Shown: one piece after another, positions 7,919-17,109 of the stretch
Layout of the letters: each line of letters starts with the position of its first letter
Numbering within the stretch: position 1 is the stretch's first letter
DNA from: UBA6522 sp965204155
GTDB lineage: Bacteria; Pseudomonadota; Gammaproteobacteria; Steroidobacterales; Rariloculaceae
DNA length: 64,000 nt
Direction of reading: 5' to 3'
Assembly: GCA_965204155.1 (NCBI GenBank)
Contig: OZ241971.1
Span: 3,968,001 to 4,032,000, forward strand
The notes under the pieces: model-generated
What the model saw: only the letters and a program-made list of their open reading frames with translations
Database searches by the model: none
Told to the model about the DNA's origin: nothing
Translations under genes and position numbers: made by a program

Positions 7919-9598
7919 ATGAAAGAAAGTTTACGCCGTGTGCGGTGTTCATATGGGGTTGTAATTTTTGCTTACCTATTTTCGGTGGGGTGCACTCCTT
8001 CTGACCAGACTCCTCAGGCCGTCGGAGACACTCAGCAGGCCGAACCCCAGTCAGGTCCGAGTCAGATCCTTTACAACGGCCAAATACTGACCGTTGACGC
8101 GGATTTCTCGATTGCCGAAGCCATCGCGATTAGCGGGGAACACATCCTCGCGGTCGGTAGCACAGATGAATTGCTGGCGATGGCCGATGAAAACACCGAG
8201 CCGGTCGATCTGGAAGGGCGCACCGTGATTCCAGGGTTCATCGACAACCATTTCCACTACTTGCGTGGTACGAATTATGCGGCCTATGAATTGCGTATCC
8301 ACGGCATTACTTCACGGCAGCAGGTGTTGGATAACATCAGCGCCAAGGCTGAAGAGCTTGGACCAGGTAAGTGGGTGTTTATTATCGGGGGCTGGTACGA
8401 GCAGCAGTTTGCCGATCGACCGGGAGGGTTCACGCGCGAAGAGCTAGATGCAGCAGCTCCTGAAAACCCCGTCTACATTCAGCGCACCTACAACGCCTTC
8501 TATGTGAATCAGCTCGCGGCCGATATCCTGTATGAAGCGAATCCCGAGTGGTTCGCTGAAGACGGCACGCTTCAACCCGCGCCCGGAACAGGCCGGGCTG
8601 TGATGGCCGCGGCGCTTGAATATTTCCCTTTTGCGCAGGATCTCGAAGGGCGTATGGAAGAGGTCAAGGCGTTTAACGGGTATCTGAACAGCATGGGGAT
8701 AACGACAACCTATGACGTAGGTTATCTGGACGGTTCATATGATCCCGTTGAAGCAGTTTATGAGGCCGGCGAACTTTCTCTGCGCGTCTTCTACGCCTTG
8801 CGCTACTGGGCAGAAACTGATCGAACTGCAATTGCGGCCGCTGAGTTACTGGCCAGGGAAGCGCCTTTTGAGCGCGACGATCGGTTCGGAATGTTCGGTA
8901 TCGGTGAGCATGTCCATGGTTTTGTCCACGATAACACCCGCAGTGCGAATTCTGTCGCCACCGATGAACACTTTGAACAATGGGGTCTGATTGCCGAAGC
9001 TGCGGCCAGGAACGGCTGGTACATCAATGAGCATGCCATGCTGGACGAAACGGCCAGACGCATGCTCGATTATTCGGAGGAATTCAACAAGCACTATCCG
9101 ATTCAGAACCTGCGCTGGACGCTCGGGCATGTCGATCTGGTTGAGCCTGAGACAATTCAGCGTGCGAAACACCTCGGCTGGAATATCTCCATCGCAAACC
9201 ACACGGTGAAAGCGCCCTTCGAAGGCATTGCTTCACCGCCGATTCGCGAAATTCAAGACAGTGGCATCCTGTGGGGCCTGGGCTCTGACGGAACCATTGT
9301 TGCTACATACAACCCGTTCCACACGATCTGGGAATACACGGCCGGGAAGGTTTTGCCCGACATCGTCAAGTACCAGCCTGATGAAGTCATCACACGTGAA
9401 CAGGCGCTGATCGCCCACACACGCTCGAACGCGTACATCCTTTTCATGGAGGACAAGATCGGTACGCTCGAAGCCGGCAAGTATGCCGACCTGGTCGTGC
9501 TTGACCGTGACTATATGACTGTTCCGGTCGATGAAATTCGCGACCTCAGTCCTGTGATGACCATGGTTGCAGGAGAGGTGGTGTACCGGGCCGAATAG
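7919..9598 (+). CDS. YtcJ-type amidohydrolase, predicted lipoprotein
   Basis: The protein has 559 residues. ATG 7919 is followed by a leader with a lipobox-like 'FSVGC', so the enzyme is probably lipid-anchored. 'DNHFHYLRGTNYAAYELRIHG' contains the His-x-His metal site of the amidohydrolase superfamily, split here as 'DNHFHYLRG' and 'AAYELRIHG'. Later 'GHVDLVE' and 'LGSDGTIVA' supply the distal His and Asp. The C-terminal 'GTLEAGKYADLVVLDRDY' is typical of YtcJ-like enzymes. These hydrolyse C-N bonds of unknown substrates. The paralogue at 26616 has a cleavable leader instead. The start is supported by the lipobox distance; an upstream frame start at 7859 would place it too deep. Confidence 0.85.
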   Translation: MKESLRRVRCSYGVVIFAYLFSVGCTPSDQTPQAVGDTQQAEPQSGPSQILYNGQILTVDADFSIAEAIAISGEHILAVGSTDELLAMADENTEPVDLEGRTVIPGFIDNHFHYLRGTNYAAYELRIHGITSRQQVLDNISAKAEELGPGKWVFIIGGWYEQQFADRPGGFTREELDAAAPENPVYIQRTYNAFYVNQLAADILYEANPEWFAEDGTLQPAPGTGRAVMAAALEYFPFAQDLEGRMEEVKAFNGYLNSMGITTTYDVGYLDGSYDPVEAVYEAGELSLRVFYALRYWAETDRTAIAAAELLAREAPFERDDRFGMFGIGEHVHGFVHDNTRSANSVATDEHFEQWGLIAEAAARNGWYINEHAMLDETARRMLDYSEEFNKHYPIQNLRWTLGHVDLVEPETIQRAKHLGWNISIANHTVKAPFEGIASPPIREIQDSGILWGLGSDGTIVATYNPFHTIWEYTAGKVLPDIVKYQPDEVITREQALIAHTRSNAYILFMEDKIGTLEAGKYADLVVLDRDYMTVPVDEIRDLSPVMTMVAGEVVYRAE

Positions 9599-9862
9599 CC
9601 CGCAATCAAAGCTCGACTCTCCCGTTCGACGGCGCGTTACGCGGACGACAGGTTCATTATCGAGACAAAATTTATAAAAAACCTGTAAAACAATAGGTTA
9701 CAAAAATGACTGCTCTTGCTCGCAGACATTCACATCCTGCTCAGAAATTCCCGGCAACGAGGACCGTCCAATGCCGGGTCGGTAGAGGTTGGCGTGGCTG
9801 TGTCAGCTAATGTTTGTAAGGCGTACCCGGTGGCTCACCGGCTTCGCCACACCTGTCTCACG
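9599..9862. other. Intergenic stretch between convergent genes
   Basis: This is 264 bp between the ends of the amidohydrolase (+) and the long DUF6152 gene (-). It contains an AT-rich run near 9660-9710 with a weak AACCT...AGGTT pair, which might end transcription. I see no gene or RNA in it. Confidence 0.5.
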
Positions 9863-10855
9863 CTACTCGGGAAGCGCGCAATCGAAGGGCTTGATCTCGT
9901 GCCCGGGCACCCAGGTCCAGACGATTTCCTGGACCACGGGCTCGGTGAAGTTCACCGGATCCGTGATTCGCCCCGTCCAGTGGAGTTCCGTGCCGTCCTC
10001 GTTCAGCGTGAAGCGTTCGTCGATGACGACGTCCTCGCTCTGGGGTGTGCCGAGATCGTCCACGTAGCGCCAGGCGATGTCGGTGGTCCGCACGACGAGC
10101 GTCCCGTCTTCCCAGCGGCCTACCGAACGGCCCATGCGTGGCTGCGCGGGCTCGCCGGTGCCGTTCATGAGAATCGTGCGCAACCCGTCCCACTCCTCAA
10201 GCAACATGACGATGGTGTCACCTTCCTCGCGAAACTCGACGGGATACGGATTGTCCATCGCCGTCGGCATCCCGGGCGGAATGCATTGCAGCGCCGGATC
10301 CTGCTCCGGGTCCCACTGGGCCTGCGCCGCTCGGCCCGCCGCGGTCAGCGGGTACCCGAAGTCGACGTGACCCGTTCTGGGCCGCTCCAACGGGAGCCAG
10401 ACGCGGAAGATATCGGATCGCAGTTCTTGAGACTCGTTCTTCGCATCACGCAACGCCTCATCGGTCAGCCCGTAACGCTGCCGCTCCCCCGCCTGCAGCA
10501 GGACCTCTTCGCCGTCGGGCAGGACGATCGAGCCCGCAAACATGGCCTTCAGTCCGTCACGGCCCAACCTGCCGTAGACGCTGACACGCTCGCCGACCGT
10601 TACGCTGTCACGGGGTACGCCGAGGCGCTGAACCGTGTTGACCGAACCGAAATCGACCTCCCACACGTCTTCCTGCCCGCCTTCGGCCTCGACGGCGATG
10701 AGCAGGCGCACGTGGGGATTTCGCCAGAACACGTCCGCGATGACGCCTTCGATCTCGCCGAATGCATCCGGCTCGTAACGTCCGGTCGCCGCATGATGCG
10801 CGCTGGCGGTCACCGTGCAGAAAAGCAAGACAAGCAAGGTACTCAAACGAATCAT
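9863..10855 (-). CDS. Long DUF6152 family periplasmic protein
   Basis: The protein has 330 residues. The leader (1-19) ends ASA and is followed by His20-His21-Ala; this is the only copy with Ala instead of Ser after the pair. 'WRNPHVRLLI' keeps the second histidine. The C-terminal part has 'LQCIPPGMPTAM' and 'EFREEGDTIVM', shared with the copy at 5392. Its function is unknown. It is the last gene of a long minus-strand run that begins with FecI at 23065, and it lies 109 bp downstream of the metallo-hydrolase gene. Confidence 0.82.
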   Translation of the reverse strand: MIRLSTLLVLLFCTVTASAHHAATGRYEPDAFGEIEGVIADVFWRNPHVRLLIAVEAEGGQEDVWEVDFGSVNTVQRLGVPRDSVTVGERVSVYGRLGRDGLKAMFAGSIVLPDGEEVLLQAGERQRYGLTDEALRDAKNESQELRSDIFRVWLPLERPRTGHVDFGYPLTAAGRAAQAQWDPEQDPALQCIPPGMPTAMDNPYPVEFREEGDTIVMLLEEWDGLRTILMNGTGEPAQPRMGRSVGRWEDGTLVVRTTDIAWRYVDDLGTPQSEDVVIDERFTLNEDGTELHWTGRITDPVNFTEPVVQEIVWTWVPGHEIKPFDCALPE

Positions 10856-10964
10856 TTTCTTGTCCTCGGTTGAACTGGGCGTTACGGTACCAGAAGTGAG
10901 ACCGATCCATCGACCCCAAGGTCATCCGTGACGCAGGGTGAAGACGTGCGGTTTCGGTCCGAGC

Positions 10965-11912
10965 TCACGGCGCCTCGTCGAATGCCGTTCTCACGCTGGA
11001 ATCGATCATGGCGGTTCCGTTCTCCCGCCAGTCGGAGAGCCGCGGGACAAGCTCGCTCGTCAGCCGTTCGACGATCTCGTCGGCTGAAAGTCCCTGAGTC
11101 TTGAGCTCACCGACGCGCGCCTGAATCGTGGCGAAGTACTCCTCGTACGCGTCGATTACCGTTGCATCGCCCAACGGGCCATGGCTCGGGACCACAATGT
11201 CGACATCGAGCGATTGTATCTCATCCAGTGCCTTGAGCCAGACGGCAACACCGGAACTTGGACTCGCGAGCCTCGGGTACCTCCGCATCGCGACGTCACC
11301 GGTAAACAGCACGCGGTCCTCCTCCACGAAGAAGACGGTGTCGCCGCGCGTGTGCGCGGGTCCGACAGCGTACATCTGCACGGTAACCCCACCCAGGTCC
11401 ACGCTGTACCCGTCGTCGAAGAACACATCGGCCGGCCTGAAATAAGCCCCTTCAAGGAGGTTCGCCAACGTCTCCGTTCGTTGCGCGAAACGCTCGGCGT
11501 GCGACATGCGGAACTCCTCGATGTCGTGTTGCTGGTCGCGGGACCGGATCATGGTGGCGTCCTCCGGGAAAGCCCCGGCGCCGAGGTCGTGTTCGGAGTG
11601 ATAGTGGGTGGAAACGACGTAGAACTCGTCGTTGTCGCTGAGCTTTCGCGCCTCTCCCAGCACGATCTCGCCGTTCGCCAGACCCAGCCCGGGGTCAATG
11701 ACCATTGTTGCCCGATCGCCGATGACGATACCTACATTGGGGATATACCTGCGGCCGTCGTCGAGAATCACGTAAACGTGATCGGATATCTTCAGGGCAT
11801 CGTCCTGCTCGATCAGAGGCGCCGGGTCGGAAGCCTGTGCCCAGCCGGCCACAACCCAGCAGATGGCTGACGCGGCGCCGGCGAGCACGGTCAATATTCG
11901 TTTCGGATTCAT
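10965..11912 (-). CDS. Secreted metallo-beta-lactamase-fold hydrolase
   Basis: The protein has 315 residues with a leader of about 26 residues ('GWAQAS'). The metal-binding signature at 102-109 reads T-H-Y-H-S-E-H-D, so the usual Asp of HxHxDH is Glu here. Further ligands are visible in 'GPAHTRGDTVFF', 'LFTGDV' and 'VPSHGPLG'. It resembles the quinoprotein-relay and SoxH-like branch of the fold rather than true beta-lactamases (inference). The substrate is unknown. It lies between a short and a long DUF6152 gene on the same strand, with gaps of 64 and 109 bp. Confidence 0.82.
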   Translation of the reverse strand: MNPKRILTVLAGAASAICWVVAGWAQASDPAPLIEQDDALKISDHVYVILDDGRRYIPNVGIVIGDRATMVIDPGLGLANGEIVLGEARKLSDNDEFYVVSTHYHSEHDLGAGAFPEDATMIRSRDQQHDIEEFRMSHAERFAQRTETLANLLEGAYFRPADVFFDDGYSVDLGGVTVQMYAVGPAHTRGDTVFFVEEDRVLFTGDVAMRRYPRLASPSSGVAVWLKALDEIQSLDVDIVVPSHGPLGDATVIDAYEEYFATIQARVGELKTQGLSADEIVERLTSELVPRLSDWRENGTAMIDSSVRTAFDEAP

Positions 11913-11976
11913 CGGGAAATTACCTTCTTCTTGGCTCTCAATTCCAGGCTCGCTAAACGCCGTGCCCGCGGGCCTT

Positions 11977-12369
11977 TCAGTTCCAGGCCCGTTCTACACC
12001 GTGACCCCGCGCCGGGTCACCGTGCATTGGCGTGACAAATCCAAGTACGCAGCCTGTCGAACCATCGCGCAGCGGGTGGCAGCGCGCGCTTATCCTGTCG
12101 CCGGGGCGAATGTGGTCCCTGCTGACCCCGGCGAGCCGAATCGAGTTCGGATTGGCGCCCTCCATCGCCCAGATCTGCCCCTGACCCTGCTCGTCCTCGA
12201 CTTCCAGGTAAATCCACGCATGCGGAAAGAGCCATTGGACCCGCAGCACGGCGCCTTCCAGAGTCACCCATCGCTCGGTGTCGAAGATGGCGTGCGAATG
12301 GTGCCCGCTGACGGGCGAGACGGCGGCTATCGAACATAGGGCCGCCGGAACCAACCATCGAAATCGCAT
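11977..12369 (-). CDS. Short DUF6152 family periplasmic protein
   Basis: The protein has 130 residues. Its leader (1-22) ends VSG, and His23-His24-Ser start the predicted mature chain. 'LFPHAW' holds the second histidine, and the Cys pair around 'CHPLRDGSTGC' and the 'MHGD...GHGVERAW' tail are kept. I chose ATG 12369 because longer frames read into the neighbouring gene and have no leader. It follows the EWSQY gene by 28 bp. A 41-bp piece of this gene (12138-12178) recurs, out of frame, at the 5' end of the EWSQY gene near 25400. Confidence 0.82.
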   Translation of the reverse strand: MRFRWLVPAALCSIAAVSPVSGHHSHAIFDTERWVTLEGAVLRVQWLFPHAWIYLEVEDEQGQGQIWAMEGANPNSIRLAGVSRDHIRPGDRISARCHPLRDGSTGCVLGFVTPMHGDPARGHGVERAWN

Positions 12370-12397
12370 GTCGAATACTCCCGAAATCCCTAGTCCC

Positions 12398-13141
12398 TCA
12401 CCGGCTGCGCGAAGGCGGCGGAAAGAGCGGGCTGTATCGGCCCGTATACCGAATCCTTCTGCCCTCCCCGTCGATGAAACCCATTGACGTGGAGAAGGCG
12501 ACAGGAGGCGGCATACCCTGCGGCGAGGTCGCATCCACGATGTAGAGACGAAACTCATGCCAGTAGATGGCAACATAGGTTTGGGAGCCGTCCCGATTGC
12601 GAAGCTGGATTCGTGTACCTTCCACTCCTTCGGCAGCGGTCAATCCGAAATGCGTCAGCTCGCCCTCCCGCCTCAGATACGCGCCAGCCGCATGAAGCGT
12701 CGCGCCTCGGATCTCGCCATTGGTTCGATTGCCGCAAACGGCAGGATTGTCGCCACCGCGAAGATCGCTGACACTTGCCTTGCAGGCCTCGTAGCTGACC
12801 TCGTGCAGCTCAGCGGCTTCGCGCCAGTCGACAACCGTCACCGAATACTCCCCGAAGCTGTCCTCCGCGGAATAAACGCGCGTCGGCAGCGTCAAGCCGT
12901 ACTCGGTCAGGTACGTACCCTCGTGAATGGCCGGCTCACCCGCAAAGGCGGCGCTGAAGAAGTCGTCGAAGGCAAGATACTGGTTCCACTCCTGGGTATG
13001 GGCAGGTGTCGCCTTGAGTGCAAGAACACAGACGGTGGCGGCAAGCGACACGGCACGCGCGACGCCTGGCGTGCAGCCACCCGAAGGGCGCGCCCACAAG
13101 CGCGCATCCGCTTTGTTGCCGTCTATTGACGTATGCTCCAT
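12398..13141 (-). CDS. EWSQY-family periplasmic protein, function unknown
   Basis: About 247 residues from ATG 13141. A long charged N-terminus precedes the hydrophobic stretch 'VSLAATVCVLALKATPAHTQ' and then 'EWNQYLAFDDFFSA'. It has all the family blocks ('DLRGGDNP', 'EIRGATLHAAG', 'MPPPVAFSTSMGF'). A GTG or other start upstream (to 13216) is possible and would abut the cytochrome gene. Its immediate upstream neighbour encodes the class II cytochrome c that is fused to this same domain at 17110. Here the two are separate and in different frames. Confidence 0.72.
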   Translation of the reverse strand: MEHTSIDGNKADARLWARPSGGCTPGVARAVSLAATVCVLALKATPAHTQEWNQYLAFDDFFSAAFAGEPAIHEGTYLTEYGLTLPTRVYSAEDSFGEYSVTVVDWREAAELHEVSYEACKASVSDLRGGDNPAVCGNRTNGEIRGATLHAAGAYLRREGELTHFGLTAAEGVEGTRIQLRNRDGSQTYVAIYWHEFRLYIVDATSPQGMPPPVAFSTSMGFIDGEGRRIRYTGRYSPLFPPPSRSR

Positions 13142-13215
13142 ACGCCGTCGAGCCGGCGTCGCGCATATGCGCGCTTGCGGACGCGCCGATAGGACGTTAT
13201 CGGGTTGATGCAGCA

Positions 13216-13650
13216 CTAGTAAACCCCCTCCCTGAACCGAAACCCCGTCTCGCGATCGCCTTCACGATACGCGTCGTGGCAGGCCGCGCAGGCGGCGCCA
13301 CGGAACTCCCCTGTGGCCTCCAGGACCAGATCTTCCGGCACGCCTTGAGGGCGGCCCAACAGTTCCTCCAGCGCAGCAAGCCGTCCGATCGCGTCTCTGA
13401 CGATGCCGATTGCATCTGCACGCTCCCGGACAGTCCAGAAGCGCCGCAGTTCCTGGAAGTTCCGGCGCAGTACAGCGACATGAACCCGAGCTTCTTCATA
13501 CTCCGCAGCATCGACTGCCGCATCCATCTCGCCCGTCGCCTCGCGGTTCGACTCCATCAGGGCCGCATAGTCTTCGAGCGACATCTCTTGCTGGCCGACA
13601 GCCGACGGCGCGAACAGCGCTGCTGCGAGAGCGATCACGATTGGCCGCAT
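13216..13650 (-). CDS. Class II cytochrome c (c556-like)
   Basis: The protein has 144 residues with a leader ending 'PSAVGQ'. The haem site CAACH is near the C-terminus (121-125), and a methionine near the N-terminus ('QEMSLEDYAALM') could be the sixth ligand. This is the layout of class II cytochromes c such as c556 and c'. The helical middle is predicted to form a four-helix bundle. It acts as a periplasmic electron carrier. It lies 30 bp downstream of the receptor gene and 74 bp upstream of the EWSQY gene. The same cytochrome ends 'FREGVF' and continues into EWSQY at 17110, whereas here it stops at 'FREGVY'. Confidence 0.85.
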   Translation of the reverse strand: MRPIVIALAAALFAPSAVGQQEMSLEDYAALMESNREATGEMDAAVDAAEYEEARVHVAVLRRNFQELRRFWTVRERADAIGIVRDAIGRLAALEELLGRPQGVPEDLVLEATGEFRGAACAACHDAYREGDRETGFRFREGVY

Positions 13651-13680
13651 AGGTCATTCCCTCCCGGGTCAACAGTCGGG

Positions 13681-16386
13681 TCAGTCGCCGAAGTTCATCC
13701 TGAACTCGAGACCCCAGCGATCAGGCGACCCATAGGTATAGTCATAGACACCCGCGCGACCATTATTGCAGAAGCTGAAGTAACGTTGATCGGTGACGTT
13801 GGATCCGAACAACGAAGCTTGCCAGGCGCCACCTGGCGGCTGGTAGTTTGCGCGCGCGCGAACGAGCGCATAGCCCTCCTGGTTACACTTCGACGGAGGG
13901 CTGTCTACGAGGCCGGCCGTGAAGTCGTAGTCGTCCTGCCAGTACACACTGAGCTGCGGCGTCAACGCGGCGCCGTTACCCAACTGAAACGCGTGGTCTA
14001 TCGACGTGGTAATCGTCCACTTCGGCGAGAAGTCCCGGATCGACACGTTCGACCTGTCAACGGTCCCCCCGGGAGCGTCCGGGTCGAACGAGCTGAATTG
14101 GCCATACTCATTATCGAGATAGCCAACGTCGAGGGACAGGAACCCACCATCCCAGGGCTGAGTGCGAAGCTCGAACTCGATGCCGGAGATATCGACCGTC
14201 GAAGCATTGGTCGTAACGCCTATGGTCGGGTCGGGGCCAAAAATTCCATCCCCGTTGTCGATGTCCACCCTTTCCTGCTTGTCCGTGTAGTCCATGTAGA
14301 AGAGAGCGGCTGCCACTCGCACGCGGCCGTCGGCCAGTGTGCCCTTGAATCCGACTTCGTAGTTGGTCACGTACTCGGGTTGAATCGTGACAAGCGGCTC
14401 GAGCTCCGGCACGAAATTGATGTTGATCTCGTCGTTGAACGCTCCGCTGAGGAAGCCCTGGGAGATCGTCCCGTAGATCATGCCGCTGTCGAGCGTATCG
14501 CCGGGCGTCAGTGTGCGAGTCAGGGAGACCAGCCCCGTCGACGCCGTGAACGTGTCCTCGAGGTCGTTTGTGAAGCCGCCGAGAAACACCGAGTCGAAGC
14601 TCAGCACGGATTCCGGAACGCACGCCTCGGTGGGTCCCGAAGCGCCCGGGTTGCTCGTGGGGAGTCCCCTCGCGATCAGGTCCGCTTCCGTGGGGGCATT
14701 CGGCAGGTTCGGGTTGTTGAGGAAGTAGATCGGGTTGGTGACGCAGGTCCCTGGAACGGTCGTATGCTCGATAAAGTCGAATTTTCGGTCCTCCGACGTG
14801 TAGCGTGCGCCGACATCCAGTGTCCAGGCGTCATTGAGGGCGAACGACACCTGCCCGAAGACCCCGAGCGACTCGTTCTCCGTGAACCCGCTCTTGGCCC
14901 CGACGTTATAAGGCGAGCCGGTTGTCTGGTCGCTGATCCGGTCGAAGGTCGACCCGGAAGGGAAGCAGGGAATGGAGACGTCGCCGCCGACGGGATCGCC
15001 ATCAGCATCGAGCGTAAAGTCGTTTCTGAGCAACTCCCAGTTCGCCTTGAGAGCTCTGAGGCACTCCAGACCGCCGTTTTGGTCACGGTTGTTGTACCAA
15101 TGCGTGCCTGCCACGAAGCTGAGCCTGTCGCTGACATCCGCCGAGAAGAGCAGTTCCAGCGTGTCCGACGTAAAGATCTGGCCCGCACCCCAGTCCGCAT
15201 CGCCGACAGCGTCGGCGCGCACCGGCGTGTAATCGGCGTCCTTGAAGGAGAAAGCTTCCTGGTCCATGTGGCCAGCGTTCAGTGCCACGTTAAGGTTGCT
15301 CAAGCTGCCTATGGCGCCGCCCGAGTCCCACTGAGCCGTTGCGGTGTAGAACTGGATGTCCCGGTCTACGCCCTGGTCATATGACGACGAGGTCACGAAA
15401 TCGCCAGTCCGGACGTCCTGGGCGCAATTGTTCCAGAAGTCGAGCGTCGCGCCCGGATAGATCCGCTCCATGTTACCGATACCGCGGCTGTAGCGGCCCC
15501 AGGAACGGACACCGTCGGGGTAGGGCTGAAACGCGGAGACGTCGAAACCGCCTGCCACCATGGCGTTGTACGCACTCGCGTTGGGATACGGGCGGCATTG
15601 TCCACCGGTCTGGTCGCTATCGTCGGTGTTGGTGCGGATCGCCAGATCGATCGTCCAATGGTCGTTGGGTGCGATACGAAGGCTGCCCACGAACGACTGC
15701 ACGTCCACCGCGCCGTAGTCGCGGTTCAGCGCCCGGTTGAAGTAATGGCCGTCGTAGGTTTCCTTGCCTACGGCGACACGTCCCCAGACTGTGTCGCTGA
15801 ACGGCACATTGACCATGCCCCTGAAGTCCCTCTGACCGAAGTCGCCACCCCGCAGCATGATCTCGGAGTCGAACTCCGGCTGGGGCTTTGCGGAGATGTA
15901 CTGGACCGCTCCACCGTTGGTGTTCTTGCCGAACAGGGTGCCCTGGGGACCGCGCAGGATCTCGACCCGCTCCATGTCCAGCGTACTGAGGACACGGGCT
16001 CCGCTGGCAATGTAGTGGTTGTCCAGATAGAGGGCGGATCCTGCCGACCTCGTGCCGCCGCCGCCGGTGCCCCCTCCTATGCCGCGAATGAAAAGTACGG
16101 CCACACCGCGGCCATCGGTCTCGCGAAACTGGACATTGGGCACGAAGTCGCTGATGTCCTTGATGTCGTAGATGCCCATGGCCTCCATCGTATCCGCGCT
16201 GATGGCAGCGATGGACAGCGGGATGTCCTGAAAATTCTCGTCGCGCCTGCGGGCCGTGACCACGACCTCTTCCAGGATGGCTGCGGCAGATGCCGACTGC
16301 GGCTGCTGGGCGGACGCGTCGTTTGCGGCTCCGCCGGCGAACAGCGCCGCCAGGATCCCTGCAATTGTGTTTCTCAGTGTATTCAT
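13681..16386 (-). CDS. TonB-dependent outer-membrane receptor without signalling domain
   Basis: The protein has 901 residues. Residues 1-26 act as a leader ending 'DASA', the TonB box is near 39-48 ('EEVVVTARRR'), and the plug follows with 'LRGPQGTLFGKN'. The rest is a 22-strand-type barrel ending 'WGLEFRMNFGD'. It should import a bulky ligand with TonB energy; the ligand is unknown. It is closely related to the receptor at 18278, and a stretch of about 795 bp (14319-15113) is almost identical in DNA. The leader is homologous to the linker behind the STN domain of that receptor. A remnant of STN coding lies upstream (16387-16477). Confidence 0.93.
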   Translation of the reverse strand: MNTLRNTIAGILAALFAGGAANDASAQQPQSASAAAILEEVVVTARRRDENFQDIPLSIAAISADTMEAMGIYDIKDISDFVPNVQFRETDGRGVAVLFIRGIGGGTGGGGTRSAGSALYLDNHYIASGARVLSTLDMERVEILRGPQGTLFGKNTNGGAVQYISAKPQPEFDSEIMLRGGDFGQRDFRGMVNVPFSDTVWGRVAVGKETYDGHYFNRALNRDYGAVDVQSFVGSLRIAPNDHWTIDLAIRTNTDDSDQTGGQCRPYPNASAYNAMVAGGFDVSAFQPYPDGVRSWGRYSRGIGNMERIYPGATLDFWNNCAQDVRTGDFVTSSSYDQGVDRDIQFYTATAQWDSGGAIGSLSNLNVALNAGHMDQEAFSFKDADYTPVRADAVGDADWGAGQIFTSDTLELLFSADVSDRLSFVAGTHWYNNRDQNGGLECLRALKANWELLRNDFTLDADGDPVGGDVSIPCFPSGSTFDRISDQTTGSPYNVGAKSGFTENESLGVFGQVSFALNDAWTLDVGARYTSEDRKFDFIEHTTVPGTCVTNPIYFLNNPNLPNAPTEADLIARGLPTSNPGASGPTEACVPESVLSFDSVFLGGFTNDLEDTFTASTGLVSLTRTLTPGDTLDSGMIYGTISQGFLSGAFNDEININFVPELEPLVTIQPEYVTNYEVGFKGTLADGRVRVAAALFYMDYTDKQERVDIDNGDGIFGPDPTIGVTTNASTVDISGIEFELRTQPWDGGFLSLDVGYLDNEYGQFSSFDPDAPGGTVDRSNVSIRDFSPKWTITTSIDHAFQLGNGAALTPQLSVYWQDDYDFTAGLVDSPPSKCNQEGYALVRARANYQPPGGAWQASLFGSNVTDQRYFSFCNNGRAGVYDYTYGSPDRWGLEFRMNFGD

Positions 16387-16477
16387 CGCTACGTTCCCCT
16401 TATGGATAACCGGGCCATCCCCAGCACGGTTTTCCAGTGCGTTATCAAGACCGACCAGCGGGCGTCACCTGTTCCGC
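16387..16477 (-). pseudogene. Remnant of STN/linker coding upstream of the receptor start
   Basis: These 91 bp align without gaps to 20981-21071, which in the paralogous receptor encode the end of the STN domain and the linker. Read in the receptor's frame they give 'RPLVGLDNALENRAG' and 'DGPVIHKGNVA', against 'RPLIGRDGALIVREE' and 'DSPVIEQENVA' in the paralogue. A TGA stop interrupts the frame just before this. The sequence is now leader DNA of the receptor gene. Confidence 0.85.
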
Positions 16478-16523
16478 GAACTCAACTCGCGGCGGAACAG
16501 CTATCTTTTGCTTGTGTTTTGTT

Positions 16524-16556
16524 TAGACGAATGAGAGCGGGAGTTCCGCCAAGGAG
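16524..16556. repeat. 33-bp repeat, copy 1
   Basis: This differs from 18237-18269 at three positions by eye. Here it lies between the short DUF6152 gene and the receptor gene. The rest of the 288-bp gap up to 16675 shows no gene. Confidence 0.75.
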
Positions 16557-16674
16557 ACCGCAATGCGATATCAGTTGTGACCTGCGCAGGTCATCCAGGG
16601 GGCCTGCATGACGGCCTCATTCGTGAAGGGGATCGCCGAGAGTTTGTTTCGTGAAGATTCTCTCTCGGTGGGGT

Positions 16675-17082
16675 TCAGTTCCAGGCTCGCTCGACGCCGT
16701 GCCCGCGCGCCGTGTCGCCGTGCATCGGCGTGACGAAACCCAACGCGCAGCCCGGCGAGCCGTCCTTGATGGGATAGCAGCGTACGCTGATCGGATCGCC
16801 CGGCTGAACGTCGTCCCTGCTGACACCGGCCCTTTCAACCCCGGCCGGAGTACTGGCTCCCATTGCCCACATCTGCACGTGGCCGTCTGCGTCTTCGACC
16901 TCCACGTAGATCGCCACGTGCGGGAAGATCCAGTGGACCTGTCTTACGGTTCCCTCCATTTGCACCAGCGTCGTCATGTTGTAGTTGGCGTACGAGTGAT
17001 GCGCCCGGGCGGGCAGGATAGCGGCAACCATACAGAAGAGCGCGAACGCCACAACCAACAATCGACTCTGACGATTTTTCAT
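16675..17082 (-). CDS. Short DUF6152 family periplasmic protein
   Basis: The protein has 135 residues. The leader (1-27) ends ARA, followed by His28-His29-Ser. 'IFPHVA' carries the second histidine, and 'RCYPIKDGSPGC' replaces the usual 'CHP' by 'CYP' while keeping both cysteines. The 'MHGD...GHGVERAW' tail is unchanged. I chose ATG 17082 for the leader; the frame is open 21 bases further. It follows the cytochrome-EWSQY fusion gene by 27 bp and is likely in the same transcript. Confidence 0.82.
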   Translation of the reverse strand: MKNRQSRLLVVAFALFCMVAAILPARAHHSYANYNMTTLVQMEGTVRQVHWIFPHVAIYVEVEDADGHVQMWAMGASTPAGVERAGVSRDDVQPGDPISVRCYPIKDGSPGCALGFVTPMHGDTARGHGVERAWN

Positions 17083-17109
17083 CCTGGACACTCTTGAAAC
17101 CACAGCAGG

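Noticed and set aside
13018..15384. Long open frame (788 codons) on the + strand
   Set aside because: It is antisense to the receptor at 13681, Arg-rich, without domain motifs. High GC content produces such frames.
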